NCBI GenBank assembly: GCA_016196035.1
Contig: JACPYM010000091.1
Location: 123,758-187,757 of the forward strand
DNA: 64,000 nucleotides
DNA from: Acidobacteriota bacterium
GTDB taxonomy: Bacteria > Acidobacteriota > Blastocatellia > RBC074
Direction of reading: 5' to 3'
Position 1 is the first letter of the stretch. Every line of letters starts with the position of its first letter. Shown one piece after another: positions 7,909 through 17,433 of the stretch. Below the pieces are notes generated by a model. The model searched no databases and had not been told where the DNA came from. It saw only the letters and a list, made by a program, of their open reading frames with translations. Both the position numbers and the translations under genes were made by a program.

Positions 7909-9231
7909 ATGAGCTTCGCCCGCAAACTCACCCTCTTCGACGCGACGATGATCGTCATCAGCGGCGTCATCGGCTCCGGCATCTTTATCAACCCGTATCT
8001 GGTCGCGGGTGCGGTCAAGACGACGTTTATGATCCTGGCCGTGTGGATTACGGGCGGTTTGGTCGCACTGGCCGGGGCGTTTGTCTTTGCCGAGTTGGGC
8101 ACGGTGATGCCCAAAGTGGGCGGCCAGTACGCCTTTTTCCGTGAGGCCTTTCATCCGCTGGTCGCGTTTTTGCACGGCTGGTCGTTGTTGCTGATTATCC
8201 AATCGGGCGCGACGGCGGCGGTGGCAATGGCGTTTGCGCAATACATGGCGCGGCTGTTCAACCTGAGCAATTCGGTCATCACGCCAATGGCGGTGGCGAT
8301 CTTGCTGGGGCTGGCGGCCTTTCACGCGCTGGGCATCAAGCCGGGCGCGATTCTGATCAACATCATCACCTTCGGCAAAACGCTGGCGATTGCGGGTCTC
8401 ATCATCGGCGCGTTCGTGCTGACCAACCAGAGCGGCTTGGATTTTCAAACGCTGACGCCGCCGGGCTTGCAGGGCGGCGGCTTGTTCTCGGCGTTTCTGG
8501 CGGGGCTGGTGCCCGCGATGTTTTGTTACGGCGGCGGGCACAACCTGAATTTTATTTCGGAAGAAGTGAAAGACCCGGTGCGCACGATCCCGCGCGCCTT
8601 GCTGATCGGCGCGGTCTGCATCATTGCGATTTATGTCAGCGCGAATATCGCCTATGTGCACGTGCTGGGCGCGCCGGGCTTGGCGGCGACGACGACGCCG
8701 GCAGCGGATATGGCCAGACGGCTGGCGGGCAAATTTGGCGAACAGTTGATCAGCGCATTGATCGTCGTTTCGACGTTCGGGTTTATCAATCTGGGGCTGA
8801 TGACCGCGCCGCGCGTCTATTACGCGATGGGCGCGGACGGCGTGTTTTTCAAAACGCTGGGCACGCTCAGCCCTCGATTCCAAGTGCCGACTGCGGCCAT
8901 CCTGTTGCAAGGCGGACTGGCCGCAGTCTTCGCACTCTCGAACAGTTACGCCAAGCTGGTGAATTACGCGGTCTTTGCCGATTGGATTTTCTTTGCGCTG
9001 GCCGGGGCCGCGTTGATGGTGTTTCGGCGCGCGCTGCCGGATGCACCGCGTCCCAATCCCGCGCCGCTCTATCCGCTGACGCCGCTCTTTTTCACCATCG
9101 CTGGAATGGGCATTGTGCTCAATACGTTTGTAGCGGATAAACAGAATGCGTTGATCGGCGCGAGCATTATTGCGGGTGGCGTGCCGGTGTATTATTTGTG
9201 GCAACGATTCAATGCGGTACCGCGCGCGTGA
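7909..9231 (+). CDS. APC-superfamily amino acid permease
   Basis: This 440-residue integral membrane protein has about 12 hydrophobic segments. It begins with the typical APC first helix (MIVISGVIGSGIFINPYL), where the GSGIF stretch contributes to substrate binding in this family. A later SEEVKDPVRTIPRALLIG segment is also characteristic. It probably imports or exchanges amino acids across the inner membrane. The last residues (VPRA) and the stop are encoded by a palindromic repeat that begins near 9219, so the C-terminus may have been altered by that repeat. Substrate unknown. Confidence 0.85.
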   Translation: MSFARKLTLFDATMIVISGVIGSGIFINPYLVAGAVKTTFMILAVWITGGLVALAGAFVFAELGTVMPKVGGQYAFFREAFHPLVAFLHGWSLLLIIQSGATAAVAMAFAQYMARLFNLSNSVITPMAVAILLGLAAFHALGIKPGAILINIITFGKTLAIAGLIIGAFVLTNQSGLDFQTLTPPGLQGGGLFSAFLAGLVPAMFCYGGGHNLNFISEEVKDPVRTIPRALLIGAVCIIAIYVSANIAYVHVLGAPGLAATTTPAADMARRLAGKFGEQLISALIVVSTFGFINLGLMTAPRVYYAMGADGVFFKTLGTLSPRFQVPTAAILLQGGLAAVFALSNSYAKLVNYAVFADWIFFALAGAALMVFRRALPDAPRPNPAPLYPLTPLFFTIAGMGIVLNTFVADKQNALIGASIIAGGVPVYYLWQRFNAVPRA

Positions 9232-9292
9232 GCAAGCGGGGCTTCAGACTGCGAGCCATTTAGCGTAGCGCGATGTCTCCGCGCGCGGCACC
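9219..9292. repeat. Imperfect palindrome overlapping the permease 3' end
   Basis: Arms GGTACCGCGCGCG (from 9219) and its near complement (9279-9292) surround a degraded centre. The segment TACCGCGCGCGTGAGCAAGC is identical to part of the arm of the palindrome at 63833-63924. It contains the permease stop codon. Confidence 0.6.
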
Positions 9293-9310
9293 ATAGCGCA
9301 AGGATTCCAA

Positions 9311-10384
9311 ATGAAAAACAGTGTTTACATGACTTGGGCCAAATACCACGCCGGAGCGCGGTACAATCTGGCGAACAGCGGCATTCTCGGTTGCAGCGTG
9401 AGCGAGCTGTCGCTCAGCTTGGCTGATCTGCAAATCAACGGGCCGAATCACGAAGGCTACGCGCCGTTGAAAGAGGCCATCGCGGCGCAATACGGCGTGA
9501 CAACGGAAGAGGTCGTCACGTCGCAAGGCACTTCGATGGCGAACTTTCTAGCGCTGGCGACGGTGCTGGAACGCGGCGACGAGGTCTTGCTGGAACATCC
9601 CGTTTACGAACCGATCATGGCGGCGGCGCAGTACTTGGGCGCGGAGGTCAAACGCTTCCACCGCACGCCCGCCAACCATTGGCAGGTTGATCTGGACGAG
9701 TTGCGTCAATTGATCTCGCCGCGCACGCGCTTGATTGTCCTGACCAGTCCGCACAATCCGAGCGGCGTGCCGGTTGAACGCGCAAGCTTGCAAGCCATCG
9801 GGGCAATGGCCGCCGAAGTCGGCGCGCGCGTGCTGGTGGATGAGGTTTACCGCGACATTCTGTTTGAAGACGCCGCGCCGGTCGTGGCGTCGTTGGGGCC
9901 GCACTTCATCACGACCAGCAGTTTGACCAAAAGCTATGGCCTGAGCGGGCTGCGTTGCGGCTGGATTTTGTGCGCGCCCGCCTTGGCCGAACGGATGCGG
10001 CGGTTGAATGATATTTTCGGCTCAGTCGGTTCGATGCCGAGCGATGCGTTGGCGGTGGCGGCGTTCGGGCAGTTGCCGCAGTTGGCAGCGCGCACGCGGG
10101 CATTGATGGAACCGAACCGGCAACTGGTGCGCGAGTTTTTGGCGGCGCACACCGACGAGTTGGAATGCTTCATGCCCGCGCATTCGATGACGATGTTCCC
10201 GCGTTTGCGGCGGCACGCCGACAGCCAGCCGCTGCACGACCGGTTGCGCGCGTATGAGACTTCGATTGTACCGGGCAAGTTTTTTGAGTTGCCGCAACAC
10301 TTCCGGCTGGGCTTCGCGGTGCAGCCGGAGGATGTTGCCGTGGGGTTGCAAAATCTGGCGCGGGCGTTGCGCGAGTTGGCCTGA
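9311..10384 (+). CDS. PLP-dependent class I/II aminotransferase
   Basis: The 357-residue protein has the fold type I aminotransferase order: an SQGTSMANFLAL cofactor-contact loop, an LTSPHNPSGVP segment, VDEVYRD (aspartate to the pyridine nitrogen), and SLTKSYGLSGLRCGW carrying the Schiff-base lysine. It is shorter than most aspartate aminotransferases and resembles the class of pyridoxal enzymes of uncertain substrate. AAGGA lies seven bases before the ATG. It follows the amino-acid permease after a palindrome, which fits a role in amino acid use, but the substrate is not deducible. Confidence 0.82.
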   Translation: MKNSVYMTWAKYHAGARYNLANSGILGCSVSELSLSLADLQINGPNHEGYAPLKEAIAAQYGVTTEEVVTSQGTSMANFLALATVLERGDEVLLEHPVYEPIMAAAQYLGAEVKRFHRTPANHWQVDLDELRQLISPRTRLIVLTSPHNPSGVPVERASLQAIGAMAAEVGARVLVDEVYRDILFEDAAPVVASLGPHFITTSSLTKSYGLSGLRCGWILCAPALAERMRRLNDIFGSVGSMPSDALAVAAFGQLPQLAARTRALMEPNRQLVREFLAAHTDELECFMPAHSMTMFPRLRRHADSQPLHDRLRAYETSIVPGKFFELPQHFRLGFAVQPEDVAVGLQNLARALRELA

Positions 10385-10402
10385 GTCCGCCGGAAAGCCA
10401 AC

Positions 10403-10432
10403 TTGCCGCACAACAGAAGCGGTGTGTACAAT
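10403..10432 (+). promoter_or_regulatory. Promoter of the NAD kinase gene
   Basis: TTGCCG (10403-10408) and TACAAT (10427-10432) are spaced by 18 bases, about 75 bases before the ATG at 10508. This argues against the longer reading frame that begins at the TTG of the -35 box. Confidence 0.5.
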
Positions 10433-10507
10433 CCCGGCTCGCGTGAATCAACTCCCTTCAATTCAACCTTTATTCGCCCAACGGATAGACACCAGAAAGG
10501 CTCGGCA

Positions 10508-11404
10508 ATGCCCGCGCGGTCAGTTCATAATCTCGACAGCCAGAGTGGCAGCCAGAATGGCAACCAAATCGGCAACCGGATCGGTGTAATCGTCGGACCG
10601 CAAAAGCCCGAAGCCGCGCCGGTGTTGGCGGAACTCTCCGCTTGGTGCGAGGCGCGGGGCATCCGATGTTTTGCCGCCAACGAGACGGGCGAAGAATTGC
10701 CTGCGGACACTTCGTTGATCGTCGTGTTGGGCGGCGATGGCACGATGCTGGGGGCCTCCCGCTTAGTCGGACGCCTGGCCGGCGCGCGGCCCATTCCGGT
10801 GTTGGGCGTCAATCTGGGCTGGTTGGGCTATTTGACCGAATTCACGCGCGCCGAATTGTTGCCGGTTTTGGAGGAGTTGCTGGAACAGGGCTTCGAGGTG
10901 GATCAGCGCATGCTGCTGGACGTGCAAGTCGTGCGCGCCGGGCAAGTCATTGCCGAGCAGCGCGCCCTGAATGACGCGGTGATCAACAAAGCCGTGCCCG
11001 CGCGCATGATCGAATTGGAGTGTTACGTCAATGAACTTTTCGTCAACAGCTTTCGCGCCGACGGCATGATCGTGGCGACGCCGACCGGCTCAACGGCGTA
11101 CTCGCTTTCGGCGGGCGGCCCCATTGTGCATCCGAGTATGACGGCAATGTTGTTGACGCCCATCTGCCCGCATCTGCTGTCAAATCGCCCCGTCGTCTTG
11201 CCCGGCGACAGTCTGGTTGAATTGGTGTTTAAGCGCGCCGACGGCGAATTGGTGCTGACCGTGGACGGTCAGGTCGGCGTCGAGTTGCAACTCAACGATC
11301 GCGTGCTCTTGCGCCGCAGCGCCACGACCTTCGACCTAGTGCGCCCCAAAAACCGCAACTACTTTGAAGTGCTGCGAACGAAGTTGAAGTGGGGAACAAG
11401 ATGA
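10508..11404 (+). CDS. nadK: NAD kinase
   Basis: The 298-residue protein makes NADP from NAD and ATP in the cytoplasm. It carries the diagnostic LGGDGTML motif (about residues 74-81), GVNLGWLGYLTEF, and TPTGSTAYSLSAGGPIVHP. These bind NAD and the phosphoryl donor. ATG 10508 is preceded by AGAAAGG. An upstream in-frame TTG was rejected because it coincides with the promoter -35 box. The first 20 residues are rich in Ser, Gln, Asn and Gly in a small repetitive pattern and look non-conserved. The stop codon abuts an ATTGCGG-type hairpin. Confidence 0.92.
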   Translation: MPARSVHNLDSQSGSQNGNQIGNRIGVIVGPQKPEAAPVLAELSAWCEARGIRCFAANETGEELPADTSLIVVLGGDGTMLGASRLVGRLAGARPIPVLGVNLGWLGYLTEFTRAELLPVLEELLEQGFEVDQRMLLDVQVVRAGQVIAEQRALNDAVINKAVPARMIELECYVNELFVNSFRADGMIVATPTGSTAYSLSAGGPIVHPSMTAMLLTPICPHLLSNRPVVLPGDSLVELVFKRADGELVLTVDGQVGVELQLNDRVLLRRSATTFDLVRPKNRNYFEVLRTKLKWGTR

Positions 11405-11487
11405 TTGCGGATTGTAGATTGCGGATTGCAGATTGACCCGAAGCCAACAATCCGCAATCTGCAATCTGCAATCCGCAGTCCGCAATC
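11403..11487. repeat. Hairpin of GATTGCGGATTG-type short units
   Basis: Tandem variants of GATTGCGGATTG on the left are mirrored by CAATCCGCAATC variants on the right around a short centre. It starts inside the nadK stop codon. A degraded relative lies at 14889-14933. Confidence 0.8.
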
Positions 11488-11506
11488 GTAACAGAGGACA
11501 AAAACC

Positions 11507-12238
11507 ATGCTGATGCCCCTGGGTGATGACAATTCTGACCGGCAGCTTATGCCGTATGTGACCTATTTGCTGATTGGCTTGAATGTACTGGTCTTCCTGT
11601 TTTTGCAACGCAGCGATGCGTTCACCTATGGCTACAGCTATGTGCCCGCCGAGATCACCGGCGGACAGGATTTGGTCGGAACGTTTCGCATCGGGGGCGG
11701 CGCGGTGCAATTGTATGCGGGACCGACGCCGATTTACCTGACGCTGGTCTGGGCGATGTTTATGCACGGCGACATCATGCACATCGGCGGCAACATGCTT
11801 TATCTCTGGATATTCGGCGACAACGTCGAAGACCGCCTGGGCCACCTGAAGTTTCTGATCTTTTATCTGCTCTGCGGGTTTATCGCCAGCTTTGCGCAAA
11901 TCTTCGTCGCGCCGAAATCCATTGTGCCGAACCTGGGCGCCTCGGGCGCGATTGCCGGCGTGCTGGGCGGGTACCTGATTCTCTTTCCGCATAAAGGCGT
12001 GCGCGTGCTGCTGGGCTATTCGGTCACGCAAGTGCCCGCCATCGTCGCCATCGGCTTATGGGGTGTGTTGCAATTCATCGGCGGCTTCGGTCAACTGGGG
12101 CGCGCGGGCGGCGGCGTGGCCTATATGGCGCACATCGGCGGGTTCATTGCGGGCATGTTGCTGGTGTTTCTGTTCCGCAATGCGGCGCAGCCGATGTTGC
12201 AACGGCAGATGAATGATTATTACGATGATGTAAATTGA
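11507..12238 (+). CDS. Rhomboid family intramembrane serine protease
   Basis: The 243-residue membrane protein has about six hydrophobic segments. The conserved loop asparagine region (GGNMLYLWIFGDNVEDRLGH), the nucleophile motif GASGAIAGVLGG near residue 148, and the histidine in AHIGGFIAG near residue 210 form the Ser-His dyad of rhomboid proteases, which cut transmembrane substrates. The longer N-terminal periplasmic insertion (about residues 40-75) is common in GlpG-like homologues outside enterobacteria. AGAGGA precedes the ATG. The downstream neighbour is a DNA polymerase gene, which gives no functional clue. Confidence 0.85.
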   Translation: MLMPLGDDNSDRQLMPYVTYLLIGLNVLVFLFLQRSDAFTYGYSYVPAEITGGQDLVGTFRIGGGAVQLYAGPTPIYLTLVWAMFMHGDIMHIGGNMLYLWIFGDNVEDRLGHLKFLIFYLLCGFIASFAQIFVAPKSIVPNLGASGAIAGVLGGYLILFPHKGVRVLLGYSVTQVPAIVAIGLWGVLQFIGGFGQLGRAGGGVAYMAHIGGFIAGMLLVFLFRNAAQPMLQRQMNDYYDDVN

Positions 12239-12242
12239 GTTG

Positions 12243-12345
12243 GAAAAGACTCTCCCACAAAGTCACACGAAGAAACATCAAGAATAGCCAAGTGTGTGGG
12301 GCTTTCTTCGTGCTCTTTCGTGTGGCTTGGTGGGAAAGGTTTTCC
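12243..12345. repeat. Hairpin of the CACACGAAG family
   Basis: The left arm has CCCACAAAGTCACACGAAG and the right arm CTTTCGTGTGGCTTGGTGGG, imperfectly complementary. It is one of five related copies in the window (also inside 30404-30564 and 42899-43059, and at 32715-32794 and 54006-54079). Confidence 0.75.
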
Positions 12346-12374
12346 TGGTTTGCGAGCAATAGAATTGAGGCAGT

Positions 12375-14132
12375 GTGATCTCTGGCAGTTACAAACTTAT
12401 CACCACACCCGATGAATTGGCGCGCGCGGCCTCGCAATTGAGCGCGGAACCGTTCATCGGCTTTGACAGCGAAACCACCGGCCTCGACCCGCATACCGCC
12501 AAACCGCGCCTGTGGCAATTGGCGATGCCGCGCAACTGCTTCATCGTTGATCTCAACCATTTCACGCCCGCACAGTTGCAACCTATCCTGGCGCTGCTGG
12601 CCGCCGCTCAGCCCATCAAACTCGCACACAACGCCAAATTCGACGCCAAGTTTTTGCTCAAACATTTCAATACCCGGCTGGGCGCGTGTTTCGACACTTA
12701 TCTCGCCAGCCAACTCATCAGCGCGGGCAACGAAAGCGACCGGCACGGCCTGGGCAGCGTGGTGCGCCACTATCTGGGGATGCAACTCGACAAAGAAGCC
12801 CAGTTGAGCGATTGGTCGCGCGCGCTCAGTGAGTATCAGTTGGAATACGCCGCGCGCGATGCCGCCGTCTTGCTGCCCCTGCGCGAACGGTTGCAAGACA
12901 AGCTGGAGCAGATGGAATTGACGCGCGTCGCACAACTGGAATTCGATTGCGTGCTCTCGATTGCGGCCATGGAACTGGCGGGTGTTTATCTGGACGCCGA
13001 ACAGTGGCGCTTGCTGGTCAGGAGCATCCGTTCGCAATACGAAATCGTGGCCGACGAATTGCGCCGCGCATTGGCAGCAGGCTTGCCGCAGATGAGCCTG
13101 TTCGATACGCCACCCAACATCAACCTGGATAGCCCGCAACAGGTGTTGGAGGCCCTGCAACGGCTGGGCATCAGCATCGAGAGCACGCGCGAATGGCAGT
13201 TGCAGCGCCTGGCGTCAACGCAGCCCGTCATCGGCACCTTGCTGCAATACCGGCATCTCAGCAAATCGCTTTCGTCCTACGGCGACGGCATGCTCAATTT
13301 CATCAACCCGGTCACGGGTCGCATCCACGCCGAGTTCCGCCAGATTGGCACGCCCAGCGGACGGCTCGCGTCGTCGTCGCCCAGCCTGCAACAAATTCCG
13401 CACGACGTTGAGCATCGCTCCTGCTTCCGCGCGCCGCAGGGTCGCAAGCTGGTGGTCGCCGATTATTCGCAGATCGAAATGCGCATCCTGGCCGATTTTG
13501 CGCAAGACAAGGCCCTGTTGCAGGCGTTTGAATCGGGCGCGGATTTGCATCGCACGACCTCGGCACAAATGCTGGGCATTCCGCTCGCTCAGGTTTCGCC
13601 GCAACAACGCGAAGCCGCCAAACGGCTGAATTACGGCTTGGTGTACGGCATGGGCGCCGAAGGGCTGGCCGGGCAAATTAACTCATCCGTCAAAGAAGCC
13701 GAAGGGCTGATCGAACGGTATTTCCGTGCTTATTCCGGCGTCGCGCAATGGTTGCACCAGGCCGCCGAACAGGCTGTGCGCGAACGCCGCAGCCGCACCG
13801 CCTCAGGGCGTTTGTGGATTTACAACTTCGACACCAGCGACCGTTCGCAACTGGCGGCCTTGCGGCGCGTCGGCAAAAACACGCCGATTCAGGGCAGCGC
13901 TTCGGACATTTTCAAACGCGCGATGACGCTGATGGATGCAGCCTTGCTCGTCTACGACGCGCAAATCGTCAACAGCATCCACGATGAACTGGTGGTCGAA
14001 TGCGCTGCCGAAATCGCCGACGAAGTAAAGGTTATCGTTACGCAAACGATGGTCGCGGCGGGCCGTGAATTCTTGCAGCGCGTGCCGGTCGAGGTCGAAG
14101 CCGTCATTGCCGCTGCTTGGGTGAAGAAATGA
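12375..14132 (+). CDS. DNA polymerase I-type protein with 3'-5' exonuclease but no 5' nuclease
   Basis: This 585-residue protein begins with a DnaQ-like proofreading domain (FDSETTGLDPH near residue 32, AHNAKFDAKF, and YAARDAAVLL). A family A polymerase domain follows, with motif A DYSQIEMRILADF near residue 362, motif B AKRLNYGLVYGMG near residue 415, and motif C HDELVVE near residue 536. All catalytic acids are present. The 5'-3' exonuclease that PolA uses for primer removal is absent, so it is shorter than PolA (about 930). It starts at GTG. It may serve repair alongside a full PolA elsewhere. Confidence 0.88.
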   Translation: MISGSYKLITTPDELARAASQLSAEPFIGFDSETTGLDPHTAKPRLWQLAMPRNCFIVDLNHFTPAQLQPILALLAAAQPIKLAHNAKFDAKFLLKHFNTRLGACFDTYLASQLISAGNESDRHGLGSVVRHYLGMQLDKEAQLSDWSRALSEYQLEYAARDAAVLLPLRERLQDKLEQMELTRVAQLEFDCVLSIAAMELAGVYLDAEQWRLLVRSIRSQYEIVADELRRALAAGLPQMSLFDTPPNINLDSPQQVLEALQRLGISIESTREWQLQRLASTQPVIGTLLQYRHLSKSLSSYGDGMLNFINPVTGRIHAEFRQIGTPSGRLASSSPSLQQIPHDVEHRSCFRAPQGRKLVVADYSQIEMRILADFAQDKALLQAFESGADLHRTTSAQMLGIPLAQVSPQQREAAKRLNYGLVYGMGAEGLAGQINSSVKEAEGLIERYFRAYSGVAQWLHQAAEQAVRERRSRTASGRLWIYNFDTSDRSQLAALRRVGKNTPIQGSASDIFKRAMTLMDAALLVYDAQIVNSIHDELVVECAAEIADEVKVIVTQTMVAAGREFLQRVPVEVEAVIAAAWVKK

Positions 14133-14143
14133 GCCTGGGCAAG

Positions 14144-14264
14144 CCTGGGTACGCACGCTTCCCCGCGTGCTGCTTGGTTAGAGGCGGAACAAGGTCAAAG
14201 GATTTCCCTTTCAGCCTTAGTCCGTCTGACGCCGCTGGCACGCTGGGAAGCGCCCGTGCCCAGG
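14144..14264. repeat. Degraded palindrome of the TGGGTACGCA family
   Basis: The left arm reads CCTGGGTACGCACGCTTCC and the right arm is an imperfect complement ending GTGCCCAGG. A central piece close to CAGCCTTAGTCCGTCTG recurs in the copy at 44152-44272. A third copy at 33746-33849 has the same arms and a different centre. Confidence 0.75.
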
Positions 14265-14322
14265 GGGGCGGTGCTAAATTCCCGCTTCGCCAGAACATTC
14301 CCCGCTTTCACAGAGGTAAGGC

Positions 14323-14889
14323 ATGTCCCCACCAACTCACGAAGTCACCGCCTTACTGGTCGCCTGGAGCGCTGGCGATCAGGCGGCGCTCGATCAACTC
14401 GTGCCGCTGGTGCAGGCGGAATTACAGCGGCTGGCGCGGCGTTATCTGGGGCAAGAACGCCCCGGCCATCTCTTGCAAACCTCCGCGCTGGTCAACGAAG
14501 CTTACTTGCGCCTGATTGATTGGAAGAATGTGCAGTGGCAGAACCGCGCGCATTTCTTTGGCGTCTCGGCGCAACTGATGCGGCGCATCCTGGTGGATTT
14601 TGCGCGCCGCCGTCCGCGCGTCGCAGGCGCAAGCGTCAACCAGGTTTCACTCGAAGAAGCCTTGGTCGTCGGCAATGAACAGCGCGCCGACCTGGTCGCG
14701 TTGGATGAGGCCTTACAGAGTCTGGCTCAATTCGATGAACGCAAGGGCCGCATCGTTGAGTTGCGCTTTTTCGGCGGCCTGAGCATCGAAGAAACCGCCG
14801 AAGTCTTACAGGTCGCCCCCATCACCGTGATGCGCGAATGGAATAAAGCCAAAGCCTGGCTGTACCGCGAACTGAGCAAAACCTCTTAA
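14323..14889 (+). CDS. ECF-type RNA polymerase sigma factor of the TIGR02999 kind
   Basis: The 188-residue protein has region 2 ([19 protein letters not shown], then NEAYLRLID) and region 4 ([37 protein letters not shown] with a helix-turn-helix). The spacing and [27 protein letters not shown] block match the acidobacterial/planctomycete family TIGR02999. It would direct RNA polymerase to specific promoters. GAGGTAAGG precedes the ATG. Family members are usually followed by a serine/threonine kinase or anti-sigma gene. Here the next gene is an unrelated thioesterase on the opposite strand, so its control is unclear. Confidence 0.85.
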   Translation: MSPPTHEVTALLVAWSAGDQAALDQLVPLVQAELQRLARRYLGQERPGHLLQTSALVNEAYLRLIDWKNVQWQNRAHFFGVSAQLMRRILVDFARRRPRVAGASVNQVSLEEALVVGNEQRADLVALDEALQSLAQFDERKGRIVELRFFGGLSIEETAEVLQVAPITVMREWNKAKAWLYRELSKTS

Positions 14890-14931
14890 TTGCGGATTGC
14901 GGCCCAGCCCAAGCCTCTGCAATCTGCAATC

Positions 14932-15351
14932 CTACCGTTGCGGCGGGATTGAATAGGTCACGGTCGCGTGCGCAACGGGCTCGTCATCTCCCTCAGAAAA
15001 CATCGTTACGTCTCCGACAGCCAGCCGCGCCCCAAGCTTGAGCAAGTTGGCCTGCGCCACGACATCGCCCGGCTGCGGTTTGCGCAAGAAATTGATATTC
15101 AGATTGGTCGTCACCGCCAAGGCCACCGGTCCAATGTGCGCCAACACCAGCAAATACATCGCCGTATCCGCCAGGGTCATTAACGCCGGACCTGAAATCG
15201 TCCCGCCGGGCCGCAATTGCTTTTCGTGATAATGCAACCGCACAACCAGCGTGCGGTCTTCGACCCGTTCAATGCGATAGGGCAGTGTTTTCATTTGCGG
15301 GAACTGTGCGGCGAGGAAGGCTTCAAGTTCGGCGGCGGTCATTTGCAGCAT
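14932..15351 (-). CDS. PaaI-type hotdog thioesterase
   Basis: The protein (about 139 residues) is a single hotdog domain. GGTISGPALMTLADTAMYLLV is the signature helix of PaaI-like acyl-CoA thioesterases, with the aspartate of LAD as the probable catalytic acid. It would hydrolyse short acyl- or aryl-CoA esters in the cytoplasm. The frame is open three codons further to a TTG at 15360; the ATG at 15351 or 15342 is preferred. No clear ribosome binding site was seen. It is convergent with the sigma factor gene and downstream of the MFS gene. Confidence 0.75.
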   Translation of the reverse strand: MLQMTAAELEAFLAAQFPQMKTLPYRIERVEDRTLVVRLHYHEKQLRPGGTISGPALMTLADTAMYLLVLAHIGPVALAVTTNLNINFLRKPQPGDVVAQANLLKLGARLAVGDVTMFSEGDDEPVAHATVTYSIPPQR

Positions 15352-15420
15352 GGCGATCAATGTACAGCAGGCTGCCAGCTTGCTGCTGGCTTGGCAATTG
15401 CACCGATAAATCCGTGTGAA

Positions 15421-15465
15421 CTGACCTTAAGCAACAGCGGGCTGCTAGCCTGCTGTTGCTTAAGG

Positions 15466-15469
<4 letters not shown>
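15421..15469. repeat. Near-perfect 49 bp palindrome covering the MFS stop codon
   Basis: Eighteen-base arms starting CTGACCTTAAGCAACAGC are perfectly complementary, with a small GGCT/AGCC inner stem. The stop codon of the MFS gene (minus strand, 15466-15468) lies in the right arm. It could terminate transcription but has no U-tract. Confidence 0.85.
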
Positions 15470-16770
<1,301 letters not shown>

Positions 16771-16775
16771 TGGGA

Positions 16776-16879
16776 AAGGATGAAGGATGAAGGATGAAGG
16801 ATGAGGGATGAAGGATGAATCGGACACCAGGACGAGTGCGTTCACTTCATCCTTCATCCCTCATCCTTCAGCCTTCCTT
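16776..16879. repeat. Hairpin of GGATGAA tandem units
   Basis: Tandem AAGGATG/GATGAAG units on the left pair with TTCATCC/CATCCTT units on the right across a roughly 30-base centre. It fills the space between the MFS start and the stop of the next gene. Confidence 0.85.
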
Positions 16880-17269
16880 TTAGTTGGTCACGTCGTGCGT
16901 GCGGCTCTCTTCGCGGACAGGCTCGTAAATCTTCATCCAGTCGTCGTGCGCCGGATGTTTGGCATAAGCGTCGAACGCCGCTTGATCTTTGAATTCCATC
17001 GCAAAGACGGTGCCGCCATCGGCATACGGCTGGACTTTGATCTTCTTGACCCAGACGTTGGTAATGCCCGGAATTTTCGCCGCCATCGTTTTGACGCCGT
17101 CAAGCGCGGCCTGCTGTTGGGCCGGGGTGGAATCAGCTTTCCACTTGACGGTGACGACGTGCAGGATGGTTTTCGGCTGGCCGAATTTGTTCTGGCCCAG
17201 GCTGACGCCGAGCGCGAAAACAGCGAGCAAGGCGCTGGCCAACAAAGTACGACGAATCGTGGTATTCAC
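16880..17269 (-). CDS. Secreted Dabb-domain (stress-responsive A/B barrel) protein
   Basis: The 129-residue protein has a signal peptide (about residues 1-25, ending VSLGQ). A single Dabb ferredoxin-like domain follows: ILHVVTVKWKADSTPAQQQ, a central KKIKVQPYADGGTVFAMEF strand pair, and a C-terminal helix with HPAHDDWM. Such domains form dimeric barrels, and their roles vary. The GTG at 17267-17269 was chosen because AAGGAG lies about 11 bases upstream and the signal peptide begins there. It is divergent from the deoxyhypusine synthase homologue. Function unknown beyond the fold. Confidence 0.72.
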   Translation of the reverse strand: MNTTIRRTLLASALLAVFALGVSLGQNKFGQPKTILHVVTVKWKADSTPAQQQAALDGVKTMAAKIPGITNVWVKKIKVQPYADGGTVFAMEFKDQAAFDAYAKHPAHDDWMKIYEPVREESRTHDVTN

Positions 17270-17433
17270 AGTTGCTGCTTCTCCTTTTGGATATGGTTGA
17301 TTGGACTGGTTGAAATCGCGGTTGACCCTTTGCACCCGCCAACAGGGCAAACATTTGTCGGGTCAAGCCTGAGCATACTACTATGCCGCTTCCGACCGGC
17401 TCAACCCGGATTTACTTTCAGGAGACAACCGCC

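Noticed and set aside
7447..9204. Long minus-strand open frame (585 codons) opposite suhB and the permease
   Set aside because: It is a mirror of GC-rich coding sequence on the other strand, with Arg/Gln/His-rich text and no domain.
9311..10384. TACAAT near 9361 as a promoter inside the aminotransferase gene
   Set aside because: It lies within the coding region and no gene starts soon after it.
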